64,000 bases of DNA. Origin: Syntrophaceae bacterium UBA6087. Its GTDB lineage: Bacteria; Desulfobacterota; Desulfomonilia; UBA1062. A model generated the notes under the pieces. The model did not search any database and had not been told where the DNA came from. It saw only the letters and a program-made list of their open reading frames with translations. How positions within the stretch are numbered: position 1 is the stretch's first letter; every line of letters starts with the position of its first letter. Shown one piece after another: positions 26,594 to 34,040 of the stretch. Where the stretch lies: assembly GCA_002448235.1 (NCBI GenBank), contig DIXF01000010.1, forward strand, positions 62,001 to 126,000, written 5' to 3'. A program made the position numbers and the translations under genes.

Positions 26594-27859
26594 ATGATCC
26601 ATTACAAGGAGTTCATCAATAAGTTCACCGACGCATTGCCGTCGGGTCTCCTCGCTCTCTCCCAAGACGGCCGCGTTTTCCTCTGGAATACCGAAGCAGA
26701 GGCCATCACGTCGCTTCAAAGAAGCGAGATAATCGGTGCCCATACAGACGACCTTCCCGATCGAGTCAGAGAGCTCCTGAATCCGGCTTTCGGAGAGGTA
26801 AGCCTGGAAATGCCGGACGGCGAGTCCAAGCATATCCTGAAGACCCTTCATGAGATTGCCCTCAACGGAGGAGGCATCAGCTCCGTTGTCGTCTTTTCGG
26901 ATATCACGGAAATGGTGAACCAGAAGCAGGACATGGAGATGATCCTCCTGGAGACGGCCGAAACAAAGGATCTCATGGAGGAGCAGGCTGCAAAGCTCGC
27001 CATGGCCCTTGCAGAGGTCGATGAGAAGAACGAGATCATCCAGGGTCAGAACAAAAAGATGGTCGATGAGCTGATGATGGCAGGAAGGCTCCAGAAAAGC
27101 CTGCTTCCCAATATCTATGAAAATCTCAACGGCGTGAGCGTTTCGTCGAAGTACGTTCCTTCCATTCATATCGGAGGTGATCTGTATGACGTCGTGGATC
27201 TCGGCCAGGGGCTCTCGGGATTCATCATCGCCGACGTATCCGGCCATGGCGTGGCCGCCGCACTGGTATCCTCAATGTTCAAGATGAGTTTCCACAACCT
27301 CGCTTCCAATGTCGCGAGTCCGAAGATCCTCTTCCACCTGCTCAACCAGGAATTCAACCCGATACTGGCAGAAGATTACATAACCTCGTTTTACGTTCTC
27401 GCCGACAGCCTGAACAGCTCGATCACCTATGCGAACGCCGGGCATCCCACGCCTCTCCTTTACAAGAAAAGCACCGGAGAGGTGATAGAGCTCGATACCG
27501 GCGGATTCTTTCTCGGAATGTTCGACGATGGCGATTATGAAGAGAAGAGCGTTACCAACATCGAAAACGGCGATGCCCTCCTCATGTATACGGACTGCAT
27601 CCTTGAGACGGAAAACAACGCAAAAGTGCCGTACGGCATGGAGCGCCTCAAAAGTTCCTTTGTGCGTGCGATCAAAGAGGTCCACGGCCAGGCCGTCATC
27701 GACAGGATAGAAGCCGAGGTCAGGGTCTTTAACGCGAGCGACAGTTTCGACGATGACTTTACCGTACTCCTGCTCGAATTCTGGGAGCAGGCCGACCACA
27801 GCAAATCCGAAGAGCCCGTGGACGTGCCGGAGGACAGCGGCGGTTTCGTAGAATTCTAG
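26594..27859 (+). CDS. PAS-PP2C (SpoIIE/RsbU-type) phosphatase
   Basis: 421 residues. PAS domain at about 10-125 (LPSGLLALSQDGRVFLWN, VVVFSDITEMVNQ), a coiled coil at about 115-165, and a SpoIIE-type phosphatase domain with the metal-binding acidic residues GGDLYDVV, ADVSGHGVAAAL, YANAGHPTPLL and SFDDDFTVLLLEF. It would dephosphorylate STAS proteins and so oppose the kinase encoded just upstream. The last residues are GGFVEF, like the tails of the MCPs and CheD. Last gene of the cluster. Confidence 0.88.
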   Translation: MIHYKEFINKFTDALPSGLLALSQDGRVFLWNTEAEAITSLQRSEIIGAHTDDLPDRVRELLNPAFGEVSLEMPDGESKHILKTLHEIALNGGGISSVVVFSDITEMVNQKQDMEMILLETAETKDLMEEQAAKLAMALAEVDEKNEIIQGQNKKMVDELMMAGRLQKSLLPNIYENLNGVSVSSKYVPSIHIGGDLYDVVDLGQGLSGFIIADVSGHGVAAALVSSMFKMSFHNLASNVASPKILFHLLNQEFNPILAEDYITSFYVLADSLNSSITYANAGHPTPLLYKKSTGEVIELDTGGFFLGMFDDGDYEEKSVTNIENGDALLMYTDCILETENNAKVPYGMERLKSSFVRAIKEVHGQAVIDRIEAEVRVFNASDSFDDDFTVLLLEFWEQADHSKSEEPVDVPEDSGGFVEF

Positions 27860-27930
27860 ACACCTCTTTAGGTTCGTCTTAAGGGCGGTCCCGTAAGTTC
27901 GCGAGATTTCTATCGACGTATAAAAATGGG

Positions 27931-29190
27931 CTACCGCTTCGGGATGTACGGGTTGAAGTATCCTCGCCGCACGGGGATACTTTCGATGAGCTTTCGTATG
28001 CCGATGCCTGCGGGGAGCTTCTGGTCGAGGAGATTGAGGTAGCTGTCGGGGTCCATGTTGAGGTTCCGCCATTGTATCATGTCTATCCGGTTCCGGCTTA
28101 TAAACTCTTTGAGGGCCTCGGCTTCTTTCGGTGCATCCGTCACTCCGGGAAAGACAAAGAGGTTTATGGAGACGAACTTGCCCCGTTCCCTCATCTCACC
28201 CGCGCTCTTCGACAGGGCCTCGAAATCGTACCCCTGCCTGAAGTAAGCGTGGTATGTAGCAGGCCGTGGGGAGTTCATGCTGATCCTCATGCTGTCCAGC
28301 CCTGCATCTGCGAGCTCTGCCACGCGTGAGGGCAGACTCGCGTTGGTGTTGAGGTTGATCGTTCCCTCAGAGGTTTCTTTTCTTATGAGGATGATGGCGT
28401 CCCGGATCACGTCGCTTACAATGAGCGGCTCGCCTTCGCAGCCCTGTCCGAAGCTCACCACCGGGTTCTCTACGTGCGAGATGTGTTTTAAGGCCACCTC
28501 TGCGATCTCTTCAGGCGTGGGGACGAACGTGATGCGCTGCTGAGGAGACGGTGGCTCGCAGCCCTCCTGGAACGAGATGCACCCTGCGCAGTTTGCGTTG
28601 CACGAGGGCGATGTCGGCAGAGGCCCCTCTTCCCTGCCCTGGAACAGATTGAGCGCAGCCGGGCAGCCATAGACCAGGGCGCAATGCGAGAGGTGCTCGA
28701 CAAGCCTGTTCTCCGGAAACTCTTTCTTCCACTGGGCTATGCCTTTGCGCACGAGATCCATGTTGAACATCTCCGGGTCCTGCCTGCGCGATTCGTCGGT
28801 CCTGACCGCCGTGGTCACGAATCCGTCCGACCACCCGAGAGCGGTGTACGCATAGAAGGGAAGCGTCTTCGCTCCCATCTTCGTTTCCCATGCAGCGACG
28901 TAGGTCTGGGTATGGGCGGCGCAGAGAAATGTGGCAACGGCGAAAACCGGTCCCTTGCCGTCGTAGGGATTTTTCTTCAGGGTGACGATCTCGCCGGTCT
29001 CCCGGTCCATTCCCACGGGATACCTGTCCGGCAGTACATAGAAGTGCGATCCCCCCGGAAGTGCAATCGTGTCTTCGCGGGTGACGGGCATGAAATAGTC
29101 GCCGCTCCGGCCGACCATGCTCAGTCCTTCGAAGTCCATGATCCGGCCTTCGCGGTCGGCAAATACCAAGCTGGGCATCTGATTTTTCAT
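27931..29190 (-). CDS. Radical SAM protein
   Basis: 419 residues from MKNQMPSLVF; the longer frame has no better site, and the ribosome binding site here is weak. The radical SAM cluster motif is C197-x3-C201-x2-C204 (CNANCAGC). Downstream blocks VVSFGQGCEGEPLI, INLNTNASLPSRV and DSMRISMNSPRPATY are typical of small radical SAM barrels. The roughly 190 residues before the motif are unusual and hold a possible substrate or cluster region. The product is unknown. It diverges from the formate dehydrogenase operon, sharing the 265-base regulatory gap. Confidence 0.78.
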   Translation of the reverse strand: MKNQMPSLVFADREGRIMDFEGLSMVGRSGDYFMPVTREDTIALPGGSHFYVLPDRYPVGMDRETGEIVTLKKNPYDGKGPVFAVATFLCAAHTQTYVAAWETKMGAKTLPFYAYTALGWSDGFVTTAVRTDESRRQDPEMFNMDLVRKGIAQWKKEFPENRLVEHLSHCALVYGCPAALNLFQGREEGPLPTSPSCNANCAGCISFQEGCEPPSPQQRITFVPTPEEIAEVALKHISHVENPVVSFGQGCEGEPLIVSDVIRDAIILIRKETSEGTINLNTNASLPSRVAELADAGLDSMRISMNSPRPATYHAYFRQGYDFEALSKSAGEMRERGKFVSINLFVFPGVTDAPKEAEALKEFISRNRIDMIQWRNLNMDPDSYLNLLDQKLPAGIGIRKLIESIPVRRGYFNPYIPKR

Positions 29191-29282
29191 AGAAAACAGG
29201 CATAATCCATCATTATCTCTATTGCAAGGGTAATGAGGAGTGGTTGGATGTTCGTCCCGGCTTTGGCCCATGTACCAAGTCA

Positions 29283-29318
29283 GGGTAAATTCTCCCCCTT
29301 TATGGGTAAATATTCCCC
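29283..29318 (+). promoter_or_regulatory. Twin upstream activator sites of the formate dehydrogenase promoter
   Basis: Two 15-base sites, GGGTAAATTCTCCCC (29283-29297) and GGGTAAATATTCCCC (29304-29318), are repeated with a 21-base period and differ at two positions. Each is an imperfect dyad (GGG..AA...TT.CCC). The second starts 80 bases before the -24 GG of the sigma54 element at 29383. The same pair with the same spacing lies at 37397-37432. This is the geometry expected for an NtrC-type activator. Confidence 0.65.
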
Positions 29319-29342
29319 GGAAAATATAAAATAATATTTTCC
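29319..29342. repeat. AT-rich palindrome in the formate dehydrogenase regulatory region
   Basis: GGAAAATAT and ATATTTTCC form a perfect nine-base inverted repeat around AAAATA. It directly abuts the second activator site and lies 40 bases before the sigma54 element. It may bind a second regulator or help DNA bending. No counterpart was seen at the 37.5 kb promoter. Confidence 0.45.
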
Positions 29343-29382
29343 AGTCATTTTTATCTTTAATAATATCATAGGCTTTTAGAGA

Positions 29383-29398
29383 TGGTATTGAACTTGCC
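29383..29398 (+). promoter_or_regulatory. Sigma54 promoter of the formate dehydrogenase operon
   Basis: TGGTATTGAACTTGCC has the invariant GG-N10-GC (GG at 29384-29385, GC at 29396-29397) and the TTGC of the -12 box. It lies 58 bases before the first start at 29456. Formate dehydrogenase genes are under sigma54 in other bacteria (fdhF with FhlA in E. coli). Confidence 0.65.
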
Positions 29399-29455
29399 TA
29401 TGCCGTTAAAGAGTTCTGCAAATTTTTTACAGAAACGGCTGAGAAGGAGGATTGA

Positions 29456-30298
29456 ATGGGGGATTCATGTACAAACAAGTATGAGCCTTTTCCTGTGGTT
29501 ATTTCAAGAACATTGCCGCAGATAGGCGAACACCGGCTGTTCCAGCTGAAGATAGAGGACGGTCGCTCATGGGAAGAGTTCGGCCATCAACCCGGCCAAT
29601 TCGTAGAGGTATCGATCTTTGGAAAGGGCGAGGCCCCTATCAGCATCTCATCTCCCCCTACCCGGCCGGATTACCTCGAAATATGCGTAAGAAAAACAGG
29701 GAAGATCACCGATGCCCTCTTCGAGATGGGCAAAGGATCACGGCTCCATATCCGTGGCCCGTACGGCAGGGGCTTCCCGGTAGACGAACTGAAAGGTCAT
29801 AAGCTTCTGCTTGTTGCAGGGGGGCTGGGACTCGCCCCTCTGCGTTCTTTACTCCTGTACGTGCTCGACAGGCGGGAAGAATTCAAAGACCTCATCCTTA
29901 TGTACGGAACGAACAACCCGGATAATGTCCTGTTCAAGTACGAGCTCCTCAGCTTCTTCGACCGGGATGATATAAAGTATTACTACAGCGTGGACCGCGA
30001 CCAGGAAGGCATCTGGAAGCAGTACGTAGGCCTTGTAACCGGTCTCTTCGACCATGCAACCCTGTCGGTCGAGGATACAAAGGCCGTGCTCTGCGGCCCC
30101 CCGATCATGTACCGGTTCGTGATGGAAAAACTCCTCAAACTCGGGTTCCCCAAAGACAACATCTACATGTCTCTGGAAAGAATGATGAAGTGCGGTGTAG
30201 GGAAATGCGGCCATTGCGCCATCGGAGAGAAATACTGCTGCATCGACGGCCCTGTCTTCAATTACACCGAGGTTGAACACATCAAGGAGGCGATCTGA
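29456..30298 (+). CDS. FAD/NAD(P)-binding subunit of formate dehydrogenase (sulfhydrogenase gamma-like)
   Basis: 280 residues, AAGGAGG before the ATG. FAD domain with PGQFVEVSIF and PISISSPPT; NAD(P) domain with LLVAGGLGLAPLRSLL; C-terminal [2Fe-2S] motif with Cys residues in MKCGVGKCGHCAIGEKYCC. The plan matches PyrK-like reductases and the gamma subunit of NAD(P)-linked sulfhydrogenases. It would exchange electrons between the iron-sulfur protein encoded at 32334 and NAD(P). Together with the next two genes it implies a soluble NAD(P)-coupled formate dehydrogenase. It starts the operon. Confidence 0.85.
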   Translation: MGDSCTNKYEPFPVVISRTLPQIGEHRLFQLKIEDGRSWEEFGHQPGQFVEVSIFGKGEAPISISSPPTRPDYLEICVRKTGKITDALFEMGKGSRLHIRGPYGRGFPVDELKGHKLLLVAGGLGLAPLRSLLLYVLDRREEFKDLILMYGTNNPDNVLFKYELLSFFDRDDIKYYYSVDRDQEGIWKQYVGLVTGLFDHATLSVEDTKAVLCGPPIMYRFVMEKLLKLGFPKDNIYMSLERMMKCGVGKCGHCAIGEKYCCIDGPVFNYTEVEHIKEAI

Positions 30299-30300
30299 TC

Positions 30301-32337
30301 ATGGCGAAAGTCTCAACGATTTGCCCATTCTGCGGATGCGGATGCAATTTCTATCTGGTACTCGACGAGGGAAAGATCACCGGAATCGAGCCGAGGCCGA
30401 ACAACCCGGTGAACAAAGGCATGCTCTGCGCCAAGGGTTGGAATTCCCATGAGTTCATCGATTCCCCTCAAAGACTGAAAACCCCGCTTGTGAGAAAAAA
30501 CGGCGTGCTCACCGAAACCACCTGGGATGAGGCGCTTGACCTCGTAACGAGCAAGCTCTCTAGTATTCGCGATACCTTCGGCAGCAATTCGCTGGCTTTC
30601 TTAAGCTCTGCAAAGGTGACGAACGAAGAGAATTACCTGTTGATGAAACTGGCGCGCGCGGTCTTCAAAACAAATAACGTCGACCACTGCGCGAGGCTCT
30701 GACACAGCGCAACCGTAGCCGGTCTGGCTGCGACTTTAGGATCCGGGGCAATGACCAACTCCATCAATGAGATGGACGATGCCGATCTCTTCATAGTGAC
30801 GGGTTCCAACACCACCGAGCAGCATCCGCTCATCGGAACGCGTGTTGTCAACGCCGTTGAGCGGGGCGCAAAGCTCATTCTCATGGATCCGAGGGAAATC
30901 CCCCTGGCGCGGTATGCCCATATTCATCTGAGGCAGAACATCGGTACCGATGTAGCCGTGCTCAACGGCATGATGAACGTGATCATCGAAGAAGGTCTGC
31001 TCGACAAGGAATACGTCGATACCCGCACCGAAGGGTTTGAAGCGCTCAAAAACACCGTAAGCAAGTACTCCCCGCGGGTCGTGGAACAGATAAGCGGGGT
31101 CGATGCATCGGATCTTGTCGAGGCTGCGCGTTTGTACGCCGGCACGAAAAAGGCCATGATCCTCTATGCCATGGGCATCACCCAGCATACCACCGGCACC
31201 GACAATGTGAAAACCGTTGCCAATCTGTCCATGCTCACCGGCCACTTCGGGTTCCCCTCTGTCGGGGTCAATCCCCTGAGGGGCCAGAACAATGTCCAGG
31301 GCGCATGCGACATGGGAGGCCTCCCGGTAGTATACTCGGGATATCAGAAGGTCGACGATCCTGCGGTGAAGAAGAAATTCGAAGATGCCTGGGGGGTAAC
31401 CGACCTCAACGACAAACCGGGCCTGACGATCACCACGATGATGAAGGCTGCGGAGAAAGGAGACCTCAAGGCCCTGTACATCATGGGTGAAAACCCCATG
31501 CTCAGCGATCCCGACCTCGGTCACATCGAGCTCTCGCTGTCCAATCTCGATTTCCTTATCGTACAGGATATCTTCATGTCCGAGACCGCAAAGCTCGCGG
31601 ATGTGGTCTTGCCCGCCGCCTGCTTCGCGGAAAAGACCGGGACGTATTCCAATACGGAACGAAGGGTCCAGATCGCCCACAAGGCCGTCGATCCCCCCGG
31701 ACTCGCACGCTCGGACTGGGAGATTATTCAGGACATAAGTAACCGCGCAGGGTATCCCATGAACTACGCAAACACCACGGAGATCATGGCCGAGATCAAT
31801 AAGGTGACGCCGTCCTATGCCGGCATCACGCACAGCCGGCTGGAAAAGGTCTTTGGGCTCCAGTGGCCCTGCCCCAATGAAGAGCATCCCGGTACGGCGT
31901 TCCTCCATAAAGACAAGTTCACCAAGGGACTGGGAACCTTCCTGCCCTGTGATTTCAAGCCCCTTGCCGAGGTTCCGGACAGCGAATACGACTTCATTCT
32001 CACCACGGGAAGAGTCTACTATCAGTTCCACACCGGCACCATGACCCGGAAGATCGATATCCTGGAAAGAGAGGCGCCGAAAGCCCTCATCGAGATACAC
32101 CCGGATGACGCGAAGAGGCTCGGTATCAGAAACAACGATCTCGTCGAGGTGTCATCGAGAAGAGGGACCATCAGACTGAAGGCGGAGGTCACCCCCAGGG
32201 TACCGCGCAAGGTGGTTTTTTCGACATTCCACTTCTCCGAAACACCCGTGAATCTCCTCACCAACGCGGCCCACGATCCTGTTTCCGGTATACCCGAATA
32301 CAAGGGCTGCGCGGTAAAGATCAGGAGGATTGCATGA
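30301..32337 (+). CDS. fdhA: Formate dehydrogenase catalytic subunit, selenocysteine-containing
   Basis: 678 residues if the in-frame TGA at 30700-30702 (residue 134) is read as selenocysteine. The frame is the same on both sides, and the context CARL-U-HSATVAGLAATLGSGAM is the active site of Sec formate dehydrogenases, with the His directly after Sec. The N-terminus has the [4Fe-4S] ligands CPFCGCGC plus C43 in GMLCAKGW. Molybdopterin contacts follow, for example VTGSNTTEQHP, MGITQHTTGTDN and NPLRGQNNVQGACDMG, and the C-terminal domain TGRVYYQFHTGTMTRK. The molybdenum or tungsten cofactor is bound as bis-MGD. A SECIS hairpin lies just after the TGA. Length is near E. coli FdhF (715). Confidence 0.95.
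30714..30732 (+). promoter_or_regulatory. Bacterial SECIS element in fdhA
   Basis: A seven-pair stem (CGTAGCC with GGCTGCG, one T-G pair) closes a five-base loop GGTCT. The stem begins 11 bases after the TGA, and the GGTCT loop is the same as that recalled for the E. coli fdhF element bound by SelB. Selenocysteine genes (selA, selB, selC, selD) are not in the window and must be elsewhere. Confidence 0.85.
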
Positions 32338-33356
32338 AAAAGATAGCTAAACACAACATCATCGCCGTACTGAAGGCATGGGCAAAGGATCACACGGTCA
32401 TTGCCCCCCAGCGTAAGGACCACGACGAGATCGCATTCGACACCTTTGACGAAGCCTCTTTTACCCTGGAATATACAAAGTCCTCGGTATCGCCGAAGCA
32501 GGCCCTTTTCCCTCAGAACGAAGTTATCTTCCGCATCGAGGACGGCACCTACCGGCAGGTCACGGATGAGAAAAAGCGTCTGCTTTTCGGCATCCGCCCC
32601 TGCGATATGAAAGCCCTCCTGCAATCGCGAGACTTCATGTCAAAGGATTTCAAAGACGTATATTATGAGGCGCGGGCACAGGGTGCTGCAACCGTTGTCA
32701 TGGCCTGCGCCGGCCCCCAGAGCCCGACGTGCTTCTGTACGACCACCAGGAGCGGACCATGGTCCGATGCCGGGTATGATCTTCAGCTCACGGACCTCGG
32801 CGATTCGTTTCTCGTTGAGATAGGGTCTGCCAAAGGTGAGGCCCTCGCATCGTCCGAGCTGTTCTCTCCTATCGATGACGCTGAGGCAGGCAGGCTGCTT
32901 GCGCCCTTGAGGAAAGAGGCGGAGGAACGGATACCCCTTGTCCCGCAGGTACTCGAGGTTATGGAGAAGCTCAAGCTCTCAGGGGTACCGGATGATGCAT
33001 GGGAGTATTTCGGCAACAAGTGCATCAACTGCGGGGGATGCTCCTTTGTATGCCCGACATGTACCTGCTTCAATATATTTGACAGGGTTGTGAGCGAAGG
33101 CAACGGGGAACGCATAAGGTCCTGGGATTCCTGTCTGTATGCAGGATTCACCAAGGAGGCGTCAGGGCACAACCCCAGGGGGACTCAAGGGCTGCGCATC
33201 AAGCGCCGTCATGAGCACAAGCTCCTCTATCATAACGACCGGAAGACCCACGGCGCCGTTTCCACCTGCGTCGGGTGCGGCAGATGCTCGGATTACTGCC
33301 CGGTTCATATCGGCACCATAGAGGTAGCAAAACATCTCACAGAGAAAAAATCCTGA
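32334..33356 (+). CDS. Iron-sulfur electron transfer subunit (sulfhydrogenase beta-like)
   Basis: 340 residues; ATGA overlap with the fdhA stop. C-terminal part has two [4Fe-4S] motifs: CINCGGCSFVCPTC and CVGCGRCSDYCPVHIG. The N-terminal part contains FGIRPCDMKAL and CAGPQSPTCFCTT, blocks shared with the beta subunit of sulfhydrogenases and anaerobic sulfite reductase A. It should carry electrons between FdhA and the FAD subunit. It is the third subunit of the complex. Confidence 0.85.
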   Translation: MKKIAKHNIIAVLKAWAKDHTVIAPQRKDHDEIAFDTFDEASFTLEYTKSSVSPKQALFPQNEVIFRIEDGTYRQVTDEKKRLLFGIRPCDMKALLQSRDFMSKDFKDVYYEARAQGAATVVMACAGPQSPTCFCTTTRSGPWSDAGYDLQLTDLGDSFLVEIGSAKGEALASSELFSPIDDAEAGRLLAPLRKEAEERIPLVPQVLEVMEKLKLSGVPDDAWEYFGNKCINCGGCSFVCPTCTCFNIFDRVVSEGNGERIRSWDSCLYAGFTKEASGHNPRGTQGLRIKRRHEHKLLYHNDRKTHGAVSTCVGCGRCSDYCPVHIGTIEVAKHLTEKKS

Positions 33357-33389
33357 TGAGCTTGGAAGAATATTATTCGGAGGGGATCG

Positions 33390-33797
33390 ATGACAGATAG
33401 AAAAAAAAGAGTACTCATCGTAGACGATGACAGGGATTATGCGGATGCACTGAAAATCGTTCTCGAGAATCAGGGGTATGAAGTGAAGCACGCGGATAAC
33501 ATCAACGAAGGCAGGGTATCCATCAAAGCAAGCCCGCCCGATCTTATCATCCTGGATGTCATGATGGAGAAGCATACCGACGGATTCGATCTGTGCGCCG
33601 ATCTGAAAAGCGACCAGGCATGCAAAATGATCCCGATCCTGATGGTGACGGCGGTAACGGAAAAGACCGGGTTCAAATTTTCTCCTTCCACCGATGGAGA
33701 CTATTGCCTCGCGGATGACTATGTAGCGAAGCCCGTCCCTGTGGCCGACCTTCTCTCCCGGGTGAACCGCCTGATACAAAGCCAGAAATCCTGCTGA
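33390..33797 (+). CDS. Single-domain response regulator
   Basis: 135 residues, all receiver: VLIVDDDRDYADAL, phosphoacceptor in LIILDVMMEKHTDGFDL, and VAKPVPVADLL. The segment between the switch Thr and the Lys has an insert (EKTGFKFSPSTDGDYCLADD) that is also seen, in another form, in the receiver at 37547. It lies 33 bases after the iron-sulfur subunit, before the operon terminator, so it is co-expressed with formate dehydrogenase. Confidence 0.85.
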   Translation: MTDRKKRVLIVDDDRDYADALKIVLENQGYEVKHADNINEGRVSIKASPPDLIILDVMMEKHTDGFDLCADLKSDQACKMIPILMVTAVTEKTGFKFSPSTDGDYCLADDYVAKPVPVADLLSRVNRLIQSQKSC

Positions 33798-33800
33798 TAA

Positions 33801-33829
33801 AAGAGGGCATTATATGCCCTCTTCTTTTC
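33801..33829 (+). terminator. Rho-independent terminator of the formate dehydrogenase operon
   Basis: AAGAGGGCAT and ATGCCCTCTT (33801-33810 and 33814-33823) form a perfect ten-base stem with loop TAT, followed by CTTTTC. It starts four bases after the TGA of the response regulator. The 211 bases after it (to 34040) hold no convincing gene. Confidence 0.85.
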
Positions 33830-34040
33830 TTCCCCATCATTCTCAGGCACTGCCTCTCCGCATCCCCGGCGTTATATGCGCGTTCTTATTATCGCGGGCC
33901 GTGACGGCTTTTTGTTCAGCCGTACAGGTCCGGCTGCCCTGGCAAGCATTCTTTTTGTTCCATTTTTTCCAGCTTACTGCTAAGAGAAATCAAAAGCTTG
34001 CTCTTGAGCAAATAATTTTGAATGTGAAACGATTGAAAGA

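Noticed and set aside
30301..30702. A short formate dehydrogenase gene ending at TGA 30700, followed by a separate gene at 30751
   Set aside because: Both parts are in the same frame, the bases between them continue the protein family, and the TGA is at the known selenocysteine position with a SECIS hairpin after it. It is one selenoprotein gene, not a pseudogene or frameshift.
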